A stretch of DNA of 42,586 nucleotides from positions 1 to 42,586 of the forward strand of contig CAZPAM010000013.1 of assembly GCA_964584595.1 (NCBI GenBank). Direction: 5' to 3'. Positions within the stretch are counted from its first letter, which is position 1. Each line of letters starts with the position of its first letter. The position numbers were made by a program, and so were the translations under genes. Source of the stretch: Scalindua sp964584595 (GTDB lineage: Bacteria > Planctomycetota > Brocadiia > Brocadiales > Scalinduaceae). Under the pieces are notes generated by a model, which worked only from the letters and a program-made list of their open reading frames with translations, had not been told where the DNA came from and made no database searches. Of the stretch, positions 25,221 to 33,670 are shown one piece after another.

Positions 25221-25769
25221 ATGTACGATTATAAAGCCAGAGATATAATGACTAAGGATGTAATCTGTGTTAGTCCTGACATGGGAATTAATGAGCTGGA
25301 TAAGATCTTTGTAAAGCATAAGATTAATGGTGCACCGGTTGTTGATGAAAATGAGAAACTTGTAGGAGTTGTTTCTCAAAGTAATATTGTAAATTATGAT
25401 CTTAATAAAGGCATGCATGCAAGCAGCATAAGTGACTATTATCGATCTACAGGTATTGAACCACAGCAGATGACAGACGATTTTATAGCAACAGATACTT
25501 CAGGCATGATAGACACAGAAGTACAGGACATAATGGAAGCTAACGTTATTACAGCCAACTCTGACGATAGTATTTACGACCTTGCAAACACGATGTGGAA
25601 TAAGAAAATTCACAGACTCGTAATTGTCAATGAAAATAAGGTGGTTGGAATGGTAAGTACTTTAGATATTTTAAAGGTAGTTGGAAAAATGCAAGGAGAG
25701 AAGGACGAGACAAAGGAAAAGCTGGATACCGCTTTTAATGCAATCGAGGAATTAAGAAAAAAGATGTAG
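25221..25769 (+). CDS. CBS-domain pair protein
   Basis: A 182-residue cytoplasmic protein made of two CBS domains. The first begins ARDIMTKDVICVSPDMGINEL and ends VGVVSQSNIV; the second begins VQDIMEANVITANSDDSIYDLA and ends VVGMVSTLDILKVVG. A charged helical tail of about 25 residues follows. Such Bateman modules usually bind adenine nucleotides and regulate a partner. The segment between the domains (about residues 58-90) is longer than minimal. AGGAGG at 25203-25208 precedes the start. An ATG at 25211 opens a seven-codon frame overlapping this start, possibly a short leader. Stands alone between the carbonic-anhydrase-like gene and a convergent TPR gene. Confidence 0.85.
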   Translation: MYDYKARDIMTKDVICVSPDMGINELDKIFVKHKINGAPVVDENEKLVGVVSQSNIVNYDLNKGMHASSISDYYRSTGIEPQQMTDDFIATDTSGMIDTEVQDIMEANVITANSDDSIYDLANTMWNKKIHRLVIVNENKVVGMVSTLDILKVVGKMQGEKDETKEKLDTAFNAIEELRKKM

Positions 25770-25810
25770 TGTTTAATTAATCCTTATGTATCGGATTTGA
25801 ATAGATAAAG

Positions 25811-27499
25811 TTACTTCAGTTCCTGTATTTGACTCTTTATCATATCAGCAACAGGTGCATCAGGCACGATCTCTAAGAACATTTTAAGATCTTCTATGGC
25901 TTTCTTATTCTGACCCTTCTTTTTAAATGATTCCCCTCTAAACCTGAAAGCAACAGGATTCACGGGAAACAGTTCCAGCGATTTATCAAAATCTGTTATA
26001 GCCTCGTCAATTCTGCCTGTCTGTAGCAAAAGAATTCCTCTTTCTGTATAAAATCCTGCATAAGAAGGCCTGATAGTTATTGCCTTGCTGAAGTCCTGAA
26101 TGGCCTTATCTGCCTCATCAGTTTCTTTGTACATTTTTGCTCTCAGGTAATAGGCAAATGTTTTGTTTGGAGATAAGCTGATACATTTCCCAAAATCTTC
26201 AATTGCTTCTTTAGGTTTTCCTACATCAGCAAAGAATATTGCCCTGGAAAAATATGCATCACTGAGGCCAGGCTCTAATTCTATCGCTTTATTAAAGTCA
26301 GTAATTGCATCATCAAGCCTGCCTGCTTCTGTAAAAGCAACGCCTCTGTTACAAAACGCCTGTGCATGGCTGGGTTCAATTTCAATCACTTTATTGTAAT
26401 CCTGTATCGCCTTTTCTATTTCACCTATCTTCTTTAAAGCTATCGCTCTATTAAAATAAGAAAGCGTAAACACCGGATTAATCGAAATAGCCTCTCCGAA
26501 ATCTTCTATTGCTTTACCATACTCACCCTTTACTCCAAATATAGAACCCCTGTTATAATATGCCGATGCGTATTTATGATTAAGAGATATTGCCATATTA
26601 TAATTCTTTATTGCATCGGAAATCATTTCCATTTTTTCGAATATTACACCTCTATTACAATAGGCACCAGGGTTCCTGGAATTCAGCAAGATGGCCTTAT
26701 TGCAATCTTCCAGCGCTTCTCTATGATTTCCTCCTTCTCTTCTTATTTTAGAACGATTTAGGAATACATCTGAAATTACTTCCTTTTTATTCAAATTCAT
26801 TAGAAAGCAACCATCATCTACACTCTTTTTGTCAAACCGTTCTATACTATGTGTTACGTAAAATGTATCGGAAAGGCTCATTCCCTGGTGCCCCATCTCA
26901 ATATTTATCCTCTTTTCGCCGTCATCATATCTGATAAAGATATGTTCAGGAACATTTACACCAAAAAATGGCAATTTCAACCTCTCCGTTATAGATAGAT
27001 AAAGAATAGAGAGGCCTATGCAGTTTCCCTTTCTTGCATCAATTACCTTATTTAAATATAAATCTTCCAGATTGCCAGTCTGTACGTAAGTAAATCCAAG
27101 TTCGTCAAAGAGAAATTCATTAATAGTATCTACTATCTTTTCCGGTTCATCATTTTCCATGATTCGCGCCTTTATCATCCTGGCATACCAATCAATGCAC
27201 TCCACATAATCCCTTATCTTGATTTCTGAATATTCCTCTTTTGCTATAAGTAATGATGTCTCAGCAATATCAAGAAGCTGCTCGTCAATCTGAATCAAAT
27301 CCCGAAACAGTTTATTATCTGAATCTTGTGCCTGGCCATGCTGGATGACTTGTAAATTATCAACGATGTTGTTTTCTGCAAGTGTTATTGCCGTATTGCA
27401 ACAAGCTAGCAGAACAGATACCAACACCTTTACAAACCAGACAACCCTTATCCTGCTATTACTATTCTTCATAATGGTTTTCACAGTATAAAATCTCAT
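25811..27499 (-). CDS. Transglutaminase-like (SirB1-type) plus TPR-repeat protein, exported or membrane-anchored
   Basis: A 562-residue protein. A hydrophobic N-terminal segment (about 19-40, VVWFVKVLVSVLLACCNTAITLA) suggests a signal peptide or anchor. Residues about 65-215 resemble the SirB1 transglutaminase-like fold, with the putative catalytic Cys in ARKGNCIGLSILYLSI and the His in PEHIFIRY, followed by the acidic INIEMGHQG segment. Residues about 240-560 are roughly nine TPR repeats (DCNKAILLNSRNPGAYCNRG and similar). The combination occurs in bacteria with no defined enzyme activity, and the TPRs suggest a scaffolding role. An alternative ATG lies at 27472. It is convergent with the CBS gene and divergent from the triple-repeat gene. 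Confidence 0.82.
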   Translation of the reverse strand: MRFYTVKTIMKNSNSRIRVVWFVKVLVSVLLACCNTAITLAENNIVDNLQVIQHGQAQDSDNKLFRDLIQIDEQLLDIAETSLLIAKEEYSEIKIRDYVECIDWYARMIKARIMENDEPEKIVDTINEFLFDELGFTYVQTGNLEDLYLNKVIDARKGNCIGLSILYLSITERLKLPFFGVNVPEHIFIRYDDGEKRINIEMGHQGMSLSDTFYVTHSIERFDKKSVDDGCFLMNLNKKEVISDVFLNRSKIRREGGNHREALEDCNKAILLNSRNPGAYCNRGVIFEKMEMISDAIKNYNMAISLNHKYASAYYNRGSIFGVKGEYGKAIEDFGEAISINPVFTLSYFNRAIALKKIGEIEKAIQDYNKVIEIEPSHAQAFCNRGVAFTEAGRLDDAITDFNKAIELEPGLSDAYFSRAIFFADVGKPKEAIEDFGKCISLSPNKTFAYYLRAKMYKETDEADKAIQDFSKAITIRPSYAGFYTERGILLLQTGRIDEAITDFDKSLELFPVNPVAFRFRGESFKKKGQNKKAIEDLKMFLEIVPDAPVADMIKSQIQELK

Positions 27500-27546
27500 T
27501 TTTTCACTTATAGAAATGCCAATTCTTCAACTTCGATCAGCATGAC

Positions 27547-27581
27547 GTCATTCCGAGTAGAGTCGAGGAATCAAAGCTGCC
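27547..27581. repeat. Fragment of a dispersed non-coding repeat
   Basis: GTCATTCCG at 27547-27555, GAATC near 27567 and AAGCTGCC at 27574-27581 occur in the same order at 33399-33445, in another intergenic gap. This looks like a short dispersed intergenic repeat. The rest of 27500-27712 shows no gene. Confidence 0.35.
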
Positions 27582-27712
27582 GAAGAATCTAATTTATAAA
27601 ACAAATCAAAGCATAATATCCTTGACTCATAGGTATATTTTCAATAGCATTAAATCAGGTCGTTTTGTTCAATAATTTATAAAGTTTTGCTCAGGAAGAC
27701 ATTAAAATCTTA

Positions 27713-29191
27713 ATGATTAGAAAAAACAGAATACTCTTAATAACGGGAATTTTATCTTCCATTTTCTTCATATCAACATTTATTTTTGCTAAAGAAAAGA
27801 CTTCCTCTTTATTTGAAGATTTCAATTTCCCAATGGGAGATTCGATAGAAGAGTTTATAACTGTTTCATTTGACGATTTATTTAATATCTTTGGCAATTA
27901 TAGCACACTTACAGATTCTCAAAGAAAAGATTCATGGCGTGAATATAAAGATAAGTATGTAAGATGGGAAGGAATCGTCAATTATAAAGGCTCAAGCAAG
28001 GATGATTGGAACAGAGTCGGCATTAGACACAAGGTTGATACAAATGTTGAGTTAATATTTTATGAAGACAAGAAGGGCATTGTTAAAGTAGTAAGGAAAG
28101 GAGACAGCATCACTTACACGGGGAAATTATCATTATTATTTGACAGAGACCTGCTGTTCAGACTGGAAGATGCAAATATTGAGACTATTAATGGTACATC
28201 AGTCGACGACTTAAATAGTAAACTTAAGGAAGATGCCACATTAACTTTACAGTCTTCTCAGGTATCAGAAGCATCTACTGATCCGGAGTCAGGAGAACCT
28301 CCTGAAGGAGAAATTATTTTATCTTTTGATGGCCTGAATAAAATTTTTGGTAAGCACAGCAGTGTTACTCAAGCAAGAAAAGAAGAACTATGGGAAGATT
28401 ACAGAGGAAAGTACATAAGATGGAAAGGAATCGTCAATTACAAGGGTTTCGGCATGAATGATTTGAACAGGGCCGGTATCAGGCATACGACCGGTACAAA
28501 TGTTGAGTTAAGGTTTGACGAAGAGAAGAAATATTTGGTCGAGATAATAAAAAGAGAAGACAATATAACTTATACCGGTAAACTGGCAGAGCTGTATGGC
28601 AGAAACCTCCTATGCGCTATTGAGGATGTTGACATAGAAAAAATTGGTGACAAGGCAATAACTGAAATTATTAAAACCACACCAGATGCCGACTCAGCAA
28701 CGGAAGACGCAGTCGAAGAAGAAGTAATAAAAGAACCTGAGGTTATAATGGCAGAATCAATGGCACCAGAGATTATTCAAAAAGAAGATATAGAAATTAT
28801 AGAAACCCCGGAGGGATTCATAAATATATCCTTCAATGAGCTTGATGAAATCTTTGGCAAGGAAAATAAAATGACAGAATCACAAAAGGATACGCTGTGG
28901 GAAGAATACAATGATCAGATTGTCAAATGGACAGGAGAGGTTCTGTCCAGAGGAAAAGGAAGGATCAGTGGCCTGAGGATGGGAATAATGCACAAAAAAG
29001 GTACTGATGTTGAATTAATCTTCGATAACGAGAAAGAAGAATCAGTTCTGGAAACAGAGAAAGGCGATAAAATCACTTATACAGGCAGACTCGTTACCAG
29101 GCGTGGATATATCCTTCCGTATAAATTAGAAGATGGCAATATAGAAAGTGTTGTAAAGGCACAGCCAATTACAGAAGATAAAGCGCATTGA
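27713..29191 (+). CDS. Exported protein with three tandem copies of an unrecognised about 105-residue domain
   Basis: A 492-residue protein with an N-terminal signal or anchor (about 6-26). Three homologous units at about 49-156, 200-308 and 369-478 share a fixed pattern. Each starts with SFDDLFNIFG (or SFDGLNKIFG, SFNELDEIFG), has W(R/E)EYxDKYVRWEGIV, then a G-x-R-H/M-x(4)-TxVEL-F motif, then ITYTGKL, and ends LEDANIE-like. The linker between units 2 and 3 is acidic (about 320-365). The beta-rich RWxGxV and ITYTGxL strands suggest an OB-like fold similar to tRNA_anti-like domains, but I cannot name the family. It lies just before a signal-peptide TPR protein on the same strand. Location is probably periplasmic. 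Confidence 0.8.
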   Translation: MIRKNRILLITGILSSIFFISTFIFAKEKTSSLFEDFNFPMGDSIEEFITVSFDDLFNIFGNYSTLTDSQRKDSWREYKDKYVRWEGIVNYKGSSKDDWNRVGIRHKVDTNVELIFYEDKKGIVKVVRKGDSITYTGKLSLLFDRDLLFRLEDANIETINGTSVDDLNSKLKEDATLTLQSSQVSEASTDPESGEPPEGEIILSFDGLNKIFGKHSSVTQARKEELWEDYRGKYIRWKGIVNYKGFGMNDLNRAGIRHTTGTNVELRFDEEKKYLVEIIKREDNITYTGKLAELYGRNLLCAIEDVDIEKIGDKAITEIIKTTPDADSATEDAVEEEVIKEPEVIMAESMAPEIIQKEDIEIIETPEGFINISFNELDEIFGKENKMTESQKDTLWEEYNDQIVKWTGEVLSRGKGRISGLRMGIMHKKGTDVELIFDNEKEESVLETEKGDKITYTGRLVTRRGYILPYKLEDGNIESVVKAQPITEDKAH

Positions 29192-29255
29192 CAAGATACG
29201 TTTATTGGGGTATACCCGCCCGTACCGAACAGGTACATTCGAGCAGAAATATCTC

Positions 29256-29275
29256 CCTGCCTACCGTCAGGCAGG
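29256..29275. repeat. Short inverted repeat between two genes
   Basis: CCTGCCT at 29256-29262 and AGGCAGG at 29269-29275 flank a six-base loop. It is similar to the inner arms of the element at 11820-11936 and sits about 55 bases before the preferred start of the TPR gene. Confidence 0.4.
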
Positions 29276-29328
29276 CGCTACATTTTATTCAATATGAATT
29301 GCTTAACGAAAGGAAAGTAAGGCACTCT

Positions 29329-31167
29329 ATGTTGAGAAAAACTTTTTCCACATTTTTAATTCTGTTTGCGCTTTTCTGCTTCAATAATGTTGTTTTAACC
29401 GCTGAGGACATTCCCAAGCATGACGAGCTTATTGTCAAGGGAAACAGGTTGATTGTAAAAAAGAAGTATAACGAAGCACTTGAAGCATATAACGAGGCAA
29501 TAAAATTAAAGTTTGATTCCTTCAAAGGATGGTTCAATAAAGGCATAACCCTTGATTTACTTGGCAGATACGATGATGCCGTAGCAGCGCTTAATCAGGC
29601 AGTCCGGATTGAACCAAACAATCATGAGGCATGGTTTGTTAAGGGTAATGCATTAGATCATAATATGAATTTCGAAGAATCAGTTTCTGCATTCGACAAG
29701 GCATTGAGTCTCAAACCAGATTATATCGAAGCTCTCTATAAAAAAGGAAATGTGTTTGACCATGTTGGAAGATATGAAGAAGCGATAGAGACATATAACA
29801 GGATTATTGAATTAAAGCCACATTCACATGAAGCGTGGAACAATAAGGGGCTTACACTCGCAAGAATACCGGAGAAAAGAACTGAAGCAATTGAGGCATA
29901 TGACAGATCGATCGAAATAAAGCCTGACTTTTACGAAGCATGGATTAACAAAGGAAATGCCTATGTACGTATAAGAAATTATGAGGATGCAGTCAAGTCC
30001 TATGACAAGGCAATAGAAATAAAACCGGGAGAACACGCCGCATGGGCAGACAAAGGTTTTACACTGGCCGATCTTGGAGAAAATGAAAAAGCCGCAGAGG
30101 CGTTTAAGAGGGCCGTAGAACTCAAACCCAATTCCTACGCCTCATGGAACGGTTTGGGCTTAGCGCTTGACAAGCTGGATAGGTACGAGGAATCAGTAAC
30201 TGCCTACAAAAAAGCCTCCGAGATAGATCCCAGCTCATATGGTGCATGGACAAACCTGGGACTTGCCTACTCCCGTGTAAACAAGCACAACGAAGCCATA
30301 AATGCATACACACATGCCATCAAGCTGCAACCGGATTCATACGAAACAATAACAAACAAAGCCCTTGAGTTATCAATGCTCGAAAAGTATTCGGAGGCGT
30401 TTAATACAATTGAAAAAGCCATAAAGATCAAACCCGATTATCCCCAGGCCTGGAACACTAAAGGAGAGGTGCTTACGAATTTAGGAGAGATTAAGGAAGC
30501 GATTAAAGCCTACAATGTAACAATAGAAATTATCTCTGATCAGGAGGCTCACGAGATTCCCCGCCTGGGCAAGATCAAATATCAGGCTTTGAATAAGAAA
30601 GGCCTTGCCTTTGTCCGGGCTGAACAATTCAAAGAAGCGGCTGCAGAGTTCGATAAAGCCCTGGATATAGACCCTCTCTCCCATGCAACCTGGATGAACA
30701 AAGGACTCGCATTCGCAAGGATCGGTAAACTTGAAGAATCTCTAAAGGCGTTTGACAGAGTAACAACACTGAAACCGAATTCGTATGAGGTATGGAATTA
30801 CAAAGGTTTTGCATTAGAAGATCTTGGAAGGTTGCAGGAGGCCATACTCGCATTTGACAAGGCCGTAACTGTCAATCCAAATTTCGCTGCAGCTCATAAC
30901 AACAAGGGCCTCGTCCTTGACAAACTTGGAAAACATGAGGAGGCAATTGAGGCCTATAACAAAGCGACACAGACAAATCATGATTTTGATGCCGCATGGT
31001 TCAATAAGGCCTGTACGTACGCCCTGATGAAAGAAAAGGATAAAATGCTGAGTTCATTAAAGAAAGCAATAGGCTTAAACCCTCAGTATAAGATGGCACT
31101 GCAGCAGGTTCCTGACTTTGAAGACTACAGAAATGACCCCGACTTTATAAAACTGACGGGAAGATAA
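29329..31167 (+). CDS. Exported TPR-repeat protein
   Basis: A 612-residue protein when started at ATG 29329, where a signal peptide (MLRKTFSTFLILFALFCFNN..LTAED) begins behind an AGGAAAG Shine-Dalgarno; a TTG or ATG farther upstream (29188) would put 47 unlikely residues before it. Almost the whole mature protein is tetratricopeptide repeats, about fourteen to fifteen, each with the A/G-x(3)-Y-x(2)-A-x(2)-D/N-A-I-x-I-x-P pattern (YDKAIEIKPGEHAAWADKG is one). The terminal segment holds the CTYALMKEKDKMLSSLKKAI TPR-terminal motif. Such proteins are protein-binding scaffolds, presumably periplasmic here. Partners are unknown; it follows the triple-domain protein closely and may work with it. Confidence 0.9.
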   Translation: MLRKTFSTFLILFALFCFNNVVLTAEDIPKHDELIVKGNRLIVKKKYNEALEAYNEAIKLKFDSFKGWFNKGITLDLLGRYDDAVAALNQAVRIEPNNHEAWFVKGNALDHNMNFEESVSAFDKALSLKPDYIEALYKKGNVFDHVGRYEEAIETYNRIIELKPHSHEAWNNKGLTLARIPEKRTEAIEAYDRSIEIKPDFYEAWINKGNAYVRIRNYEDAVKSYDKAIEIKPGEHAAWADKGFTLADLGENEKAAEAFKRAVELKPNSYASWNGLGLALDKLDRYEESVTAYKKASEIDPSSYGAWTNLGLAYSRVNKHNEAINAYTHAIKLQPDSYETITNKALELSMLEKYSEAFNTIEKAIKIKPDYPQAWNTKGEVLTNLGEIKEAIKAYNVTIEIISDQEAHEIPRLGKIKYQALNKKGLAFVRAEQFKEAAAEFDKALDIDPLSHATWMNKGLAFARIGKLEESLKAFDRVTTLKPNSYEVWNYKGFALEDLGRLQEAILAFDKAVTVNPNFAAAHNNKGLVLDKLGKHEEAIEAYNKATQTNHDFDAAWFNKACTYALMKEKDKMLSSLKKAIGLNPQYKMALQQVPDFEDYRNDPDFIKLTGR

Positions 31168-31191
31168 ATCTGAAGGTTTTCATGGAAAAAA

Positions 31192-31593
31192 ATGAATATC
31201 CAGGTAGCTATATTATGTGATTCGGCAACAGAGTATCAGAACAGACTCTGCATCCTCGGTATCTTCGACACAATAAGAACCCACAAACTCCCAGCCGCCA
31301 AGCCTCAATGTTCAGTAGCATTACAAATATTATGGACCAAGATTGAAGAAGGCTCGCATACAATAAAGACCAAATTTATGGATGATGATGGTAATCCAAC
31401 GTTAAAACCCGTTACCTCCTCTGTTGAGGTTGTAATACCTCCAAAGTCATCCTTCGTTACTACTAATCACATCCTTAATATTCAACAATTGAAGTTTACG
31501 AAGACAGGTAATTACCTGATCGTTATTGATATTGACGGGAAAATGGCAACAGAGATTCAGCTTCAAGTCTTGTTGATAGAGCAAAAACCATGA
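31192..31593 (+). CDS. DUF6941-like protein
   Basis: A 133-residue soluble protein resembling the DUF6941 family. It opens IQVAILCDSATEYQNRLCILGIFDTI, then has VALQILWTKIEEGSHTIKTKFMDDDG and ends TGNYLIVIDIDG, a beta-sandwich-like pattern that fits small immunoglobulin/PLAT-type folds. The function is unknown; members occur scattered in bacteria. It lies 24 bases after the TPR gene on the same strand and may share its transcript. Shine-Dalgarno is weak (GGAAAAAA). Confidence 0.65.
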   Translation: MNIQVAILCDSATEYQNRLCILGIFDTIRTHKLPAAKPQCSVALQILWTKIEEGSHTIKTKFMDDDGNPTLKPVTSSVEVVIPPKSSFVTTNHILNIQQLKFTKTGNYLIVIDIDGKMATEIQLQVLLIEQKP

Positions 31594-31622
31594 TAATTGC
31601 ATTCGTGCTGACACACTAAAGC

Positions 31623-31979
31623 TTATGGTGATATGTCATCAGGTCCGCTGAAGTTTAATTCCTCATGGCTTGTCAGTATGTTTGGATGAATATACCAGTC
31701 TCCTGTAAAAGCCTTTGTAGCAATCCGGTGTGCAGTCTCGGCTTCTTTTGACATAGTAACAACATAGGTTAATCCGCTCGTAACCCCACCCAGCACAGCA
31801 TAAGCCGCTTTAAAGGGGAAATATGCTGCTGATGTGATTACACTGGAAGCCACCAAGCCTGTCTTTCCCTTAGTCGAATGCTCTGCGTATGTCTTGGCAT
31901 CTACATCCCTCAGAAAACTCCCTTGAACAACAAAGCTAATACATGAAACAATTGCAAGTATTACGAATATCTTTCTCAT
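31623..31979 (-). CDS. Small exported protein of unknown function
   Basis: About 118 residues when started at ATG 31979, which has a strong GGAGGGAG ten or so bases upstream; the longer frame to 32186 includes non-coding-looking residues. It has a signal peptide (MRKIFVILAIVSCISFVVQG) and a Gly/Ala/Ser-rich hydrophobic middle (FPFKAAYAVLGGVTSGLTYVV), then a conserved-looking FTGDWYIHPNILTSHEELNFSGP end. Similar small secreted proteins with a YVLTP-like end occur in Desulfobacterota and Nitrospirae, with no assigned role. Confidence 0.65.
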   Translation of the reverse strand: MRKIFVILAIVSCISFVVQGSFLRDVDAKTYAEHSTKGKTGLVASSVITSAAYFPFKAAYAVLGGVTSGLTYVVTMSKEAETAHRIATKAFTGDWYIHPNILTSHEELNFSGPDDISP

Positions 31980-32408
31980 TTTCTCCCTCCTATAATAAGA
32001 TTTGGTATTTTTATATTTAAATACAAAGTCCACATAAAACTGAAATATACGATTTGGTTGTAGTCTGGGGATAATTGCATATAAATACAACCTTGAAACG
32101 ATGAATGGTTCAATTTGCCAGTCTCTGCCCGAAAGACTGTGTCTGCAGGGCGAATGGCCTGTTGGAGGTAGGTGTAAATATAACACCTTGACTTGATGAA
32201 AACTTAACAGTGTGGATGATGTTTAAAACCTGACTACAACAATACTTAACTAATTTATACTACTATACACAACTGCTATATAGCATATATGCCTGAAACT
32301 TTCAAGCTTAAAAAACCCCTTTAAATCCCTGATTAATCAACTTAAAACCTGACAATATGGCACGCTACACAATCAATAGTGGCAAGAATACCTTCTCCCG
32401 CTTTTTTA
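31980..32408. other. Intergenic, AT-rich, no gene seen
   Basis: This 429-base stretch lies upstream of the small exported protein gene (minus strand) and downstream of the TIM-barrel gene, so it holds the promoter and leader of the former. I see no RNA gene or strong hairpin. Confidence 0.5.
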
Positions 32409-33320
32409 TTACTCTATCCCCATATTCTTCAGAAAATCAACTCCGTCCATCAAATCCCTTTCCGTCTCTCTTGGATGAATTTCTAAAATCTTTATGGTAT
32501 CTTTTCTCAGATATTTCTTTAACAAATCAAAATCAACCTCACCTATCCCTGGTACGTGGTGGTCTGAATATCCATTTACGTCATGAAGATGGACGCCAAC
32601 CAGTAATTTACCATAAGCGTCGAGCAGTTCCTTTGTCCCTACTATACCTAAATTCTCCTGAACCTTTGCGTGTCCAGCGTCATGCCAGTATCCAATTCGC
32701 CCGCCTCCAAACTTCTTAAATATAACACCCATCTCTTCAAAGTTCGGACACTCCCTGAAGTGGTATCGATTTTCAATACCAATATCAACATCATACTTCT
32801 CTGCAGCATTTTGTATTTCATCCATGCTCAGTAACATCATATCAAGGGACTTCCCCTTTTTTCGATCCCTCAGCATCCTAAACTCCCGAAGCTTCCTTTT
32901 ATGCTCATCTGAACCTGTCTTCCCGGCATCATACAAACCGAAGAGTTCATCACTCGAAGTATCCATCTGTATCATCCCAAGATGCAAGACTACAGCCCTT
33001 GCTCCAAGCTCTGATGCGATCTGTATCGTCTTAATGGCATACTTAACTGCCAAAGACCTTTCTTCTCTGTCTTCCGACGAGAAATGAAATATATCGGCTC
33101 CTCCCGTTTCATGGATGTCCGGAATAGGGAAAAAGTTATGTATACTGACTATCTTTAAATCCTTCGTCTTATTCAGGAACTGTTTGATTTGTTTGAATGT
33201 ATCTCCCGAGATCCTGTATTCCAGTTCCACCTCTCTAAACCCAAGTCCGGCAAAACATTCCATGAGTTTCTGCCCGTCTTTTAACTCTCCGGATTTCCAC
33301 ACAGTCGAAATTCCCAGCAT
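32409..33320 (-). CDS. TIM-barrel sugar phosphate isomerase/epimerase-like protein
   Basis: A 303-residue member of the xylose isomerase-like TIM-barrel superfamily (AP endonuclease 2 fold). The metal-ligand pattern is visible in order: DIGIENRYH (Glu), GYWHDAGHAKVQ (Asp/His), GVHLHDVNGYSDHHVPGIGEVDF (His, Asp, His) and ILEIHPRET (Glu/His). Such enzymes isomerise or epimerise sugars or polyols using divalent metal. The substrate cannot be told. The start ATG 33320 has AGGAG about 12 bases upstream. It is isolated between two intergenic gaps, so context gives no clue to pathway. Confidence 0.86.
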   Translation of the reverse strand: MLGISTVWKSGELKDGQKLMECFAGLGFREVELEYRISGDTFKQIKQFLNKTKDLKIVSIHNFFPIPDIHETGGADIFHFSSEDREERSLAVKYAIKTIQIASELGARAVVLHLGMIQMDTSSDELFGLYDAGKTGSDEHKRKLREFRMLRDRKKGKSLDMMLLSMDEIQNAAEKYDVDIGIENRYHFRECPNFEEMGVIFKKFGGGRIGYWHDAGHAKVQENLGIVGTKELLDAYGKLLVGVHLHDVNGYSDHHVPGIGEVDFDLLKKYLRKDTIKILEIHPRETERDLMDGVDFLKNMGIE

Positions 33321-33430
33321 AAAATATATATTCTCCTTTTTATTTAATTTAGATTAGCTTTATTCTATATTATTACCTTATTAAAATGAAAGGTTAAAGT
33401 CATTCCGGAAGATGAATCCCGCCAGAGGCG

Positions 33431-33502
33431 GATCTTGAAGCTGCCCACAGGGTCGTCCTCCCGACTGAGTCGGATCTGTGAGCTACCTACAGGGTCGTCC
33501 TC
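33431..33502. repeat. Two direct repeats of about 30 bases
   Basis: Copies at 33431-33460 and 33473-33502 share GATCT, GAGCT or AAGCT, and CACAGGGTCGTCCTC or TACAGGGTCGTCCTC, with a 42-base period. The left end also shares the GTCATTCCG...GAATC...AAGCTGCC pattern with 27547-27581. The 33321-33670 gap holds this repeat and no gene. Confidence 0.55.
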
Positions 33503-33670
33503 AGGCGACAGGCGACTGAATATGACGTTATCTTAACTACAAGAAACTTAAAAACAGAAATTCTTAGACCTCTAGATATGATGGAAAGTAGTTTGTAGTT
33601 TGTTAGAAGATATGATTTGCTACCTGCTGAATTTCTGATCAACAATTTATTGGAACCTGGCGGCTACTGG

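Noticed and set aside
29188..29328. Starting the TPR protein at 29188
   Set aside because: A signal peptide begins at ATG 29329 with a better Shine-Dalgarno; the upstream codons cross an inverted repeat.
31980..32186. Extending the small exported protein to the upstream ATG at 32186
   Set aside because: The strong Shine-Dalgarno and signal peptide place the start at 31979; the upstream residues do not look like protein.
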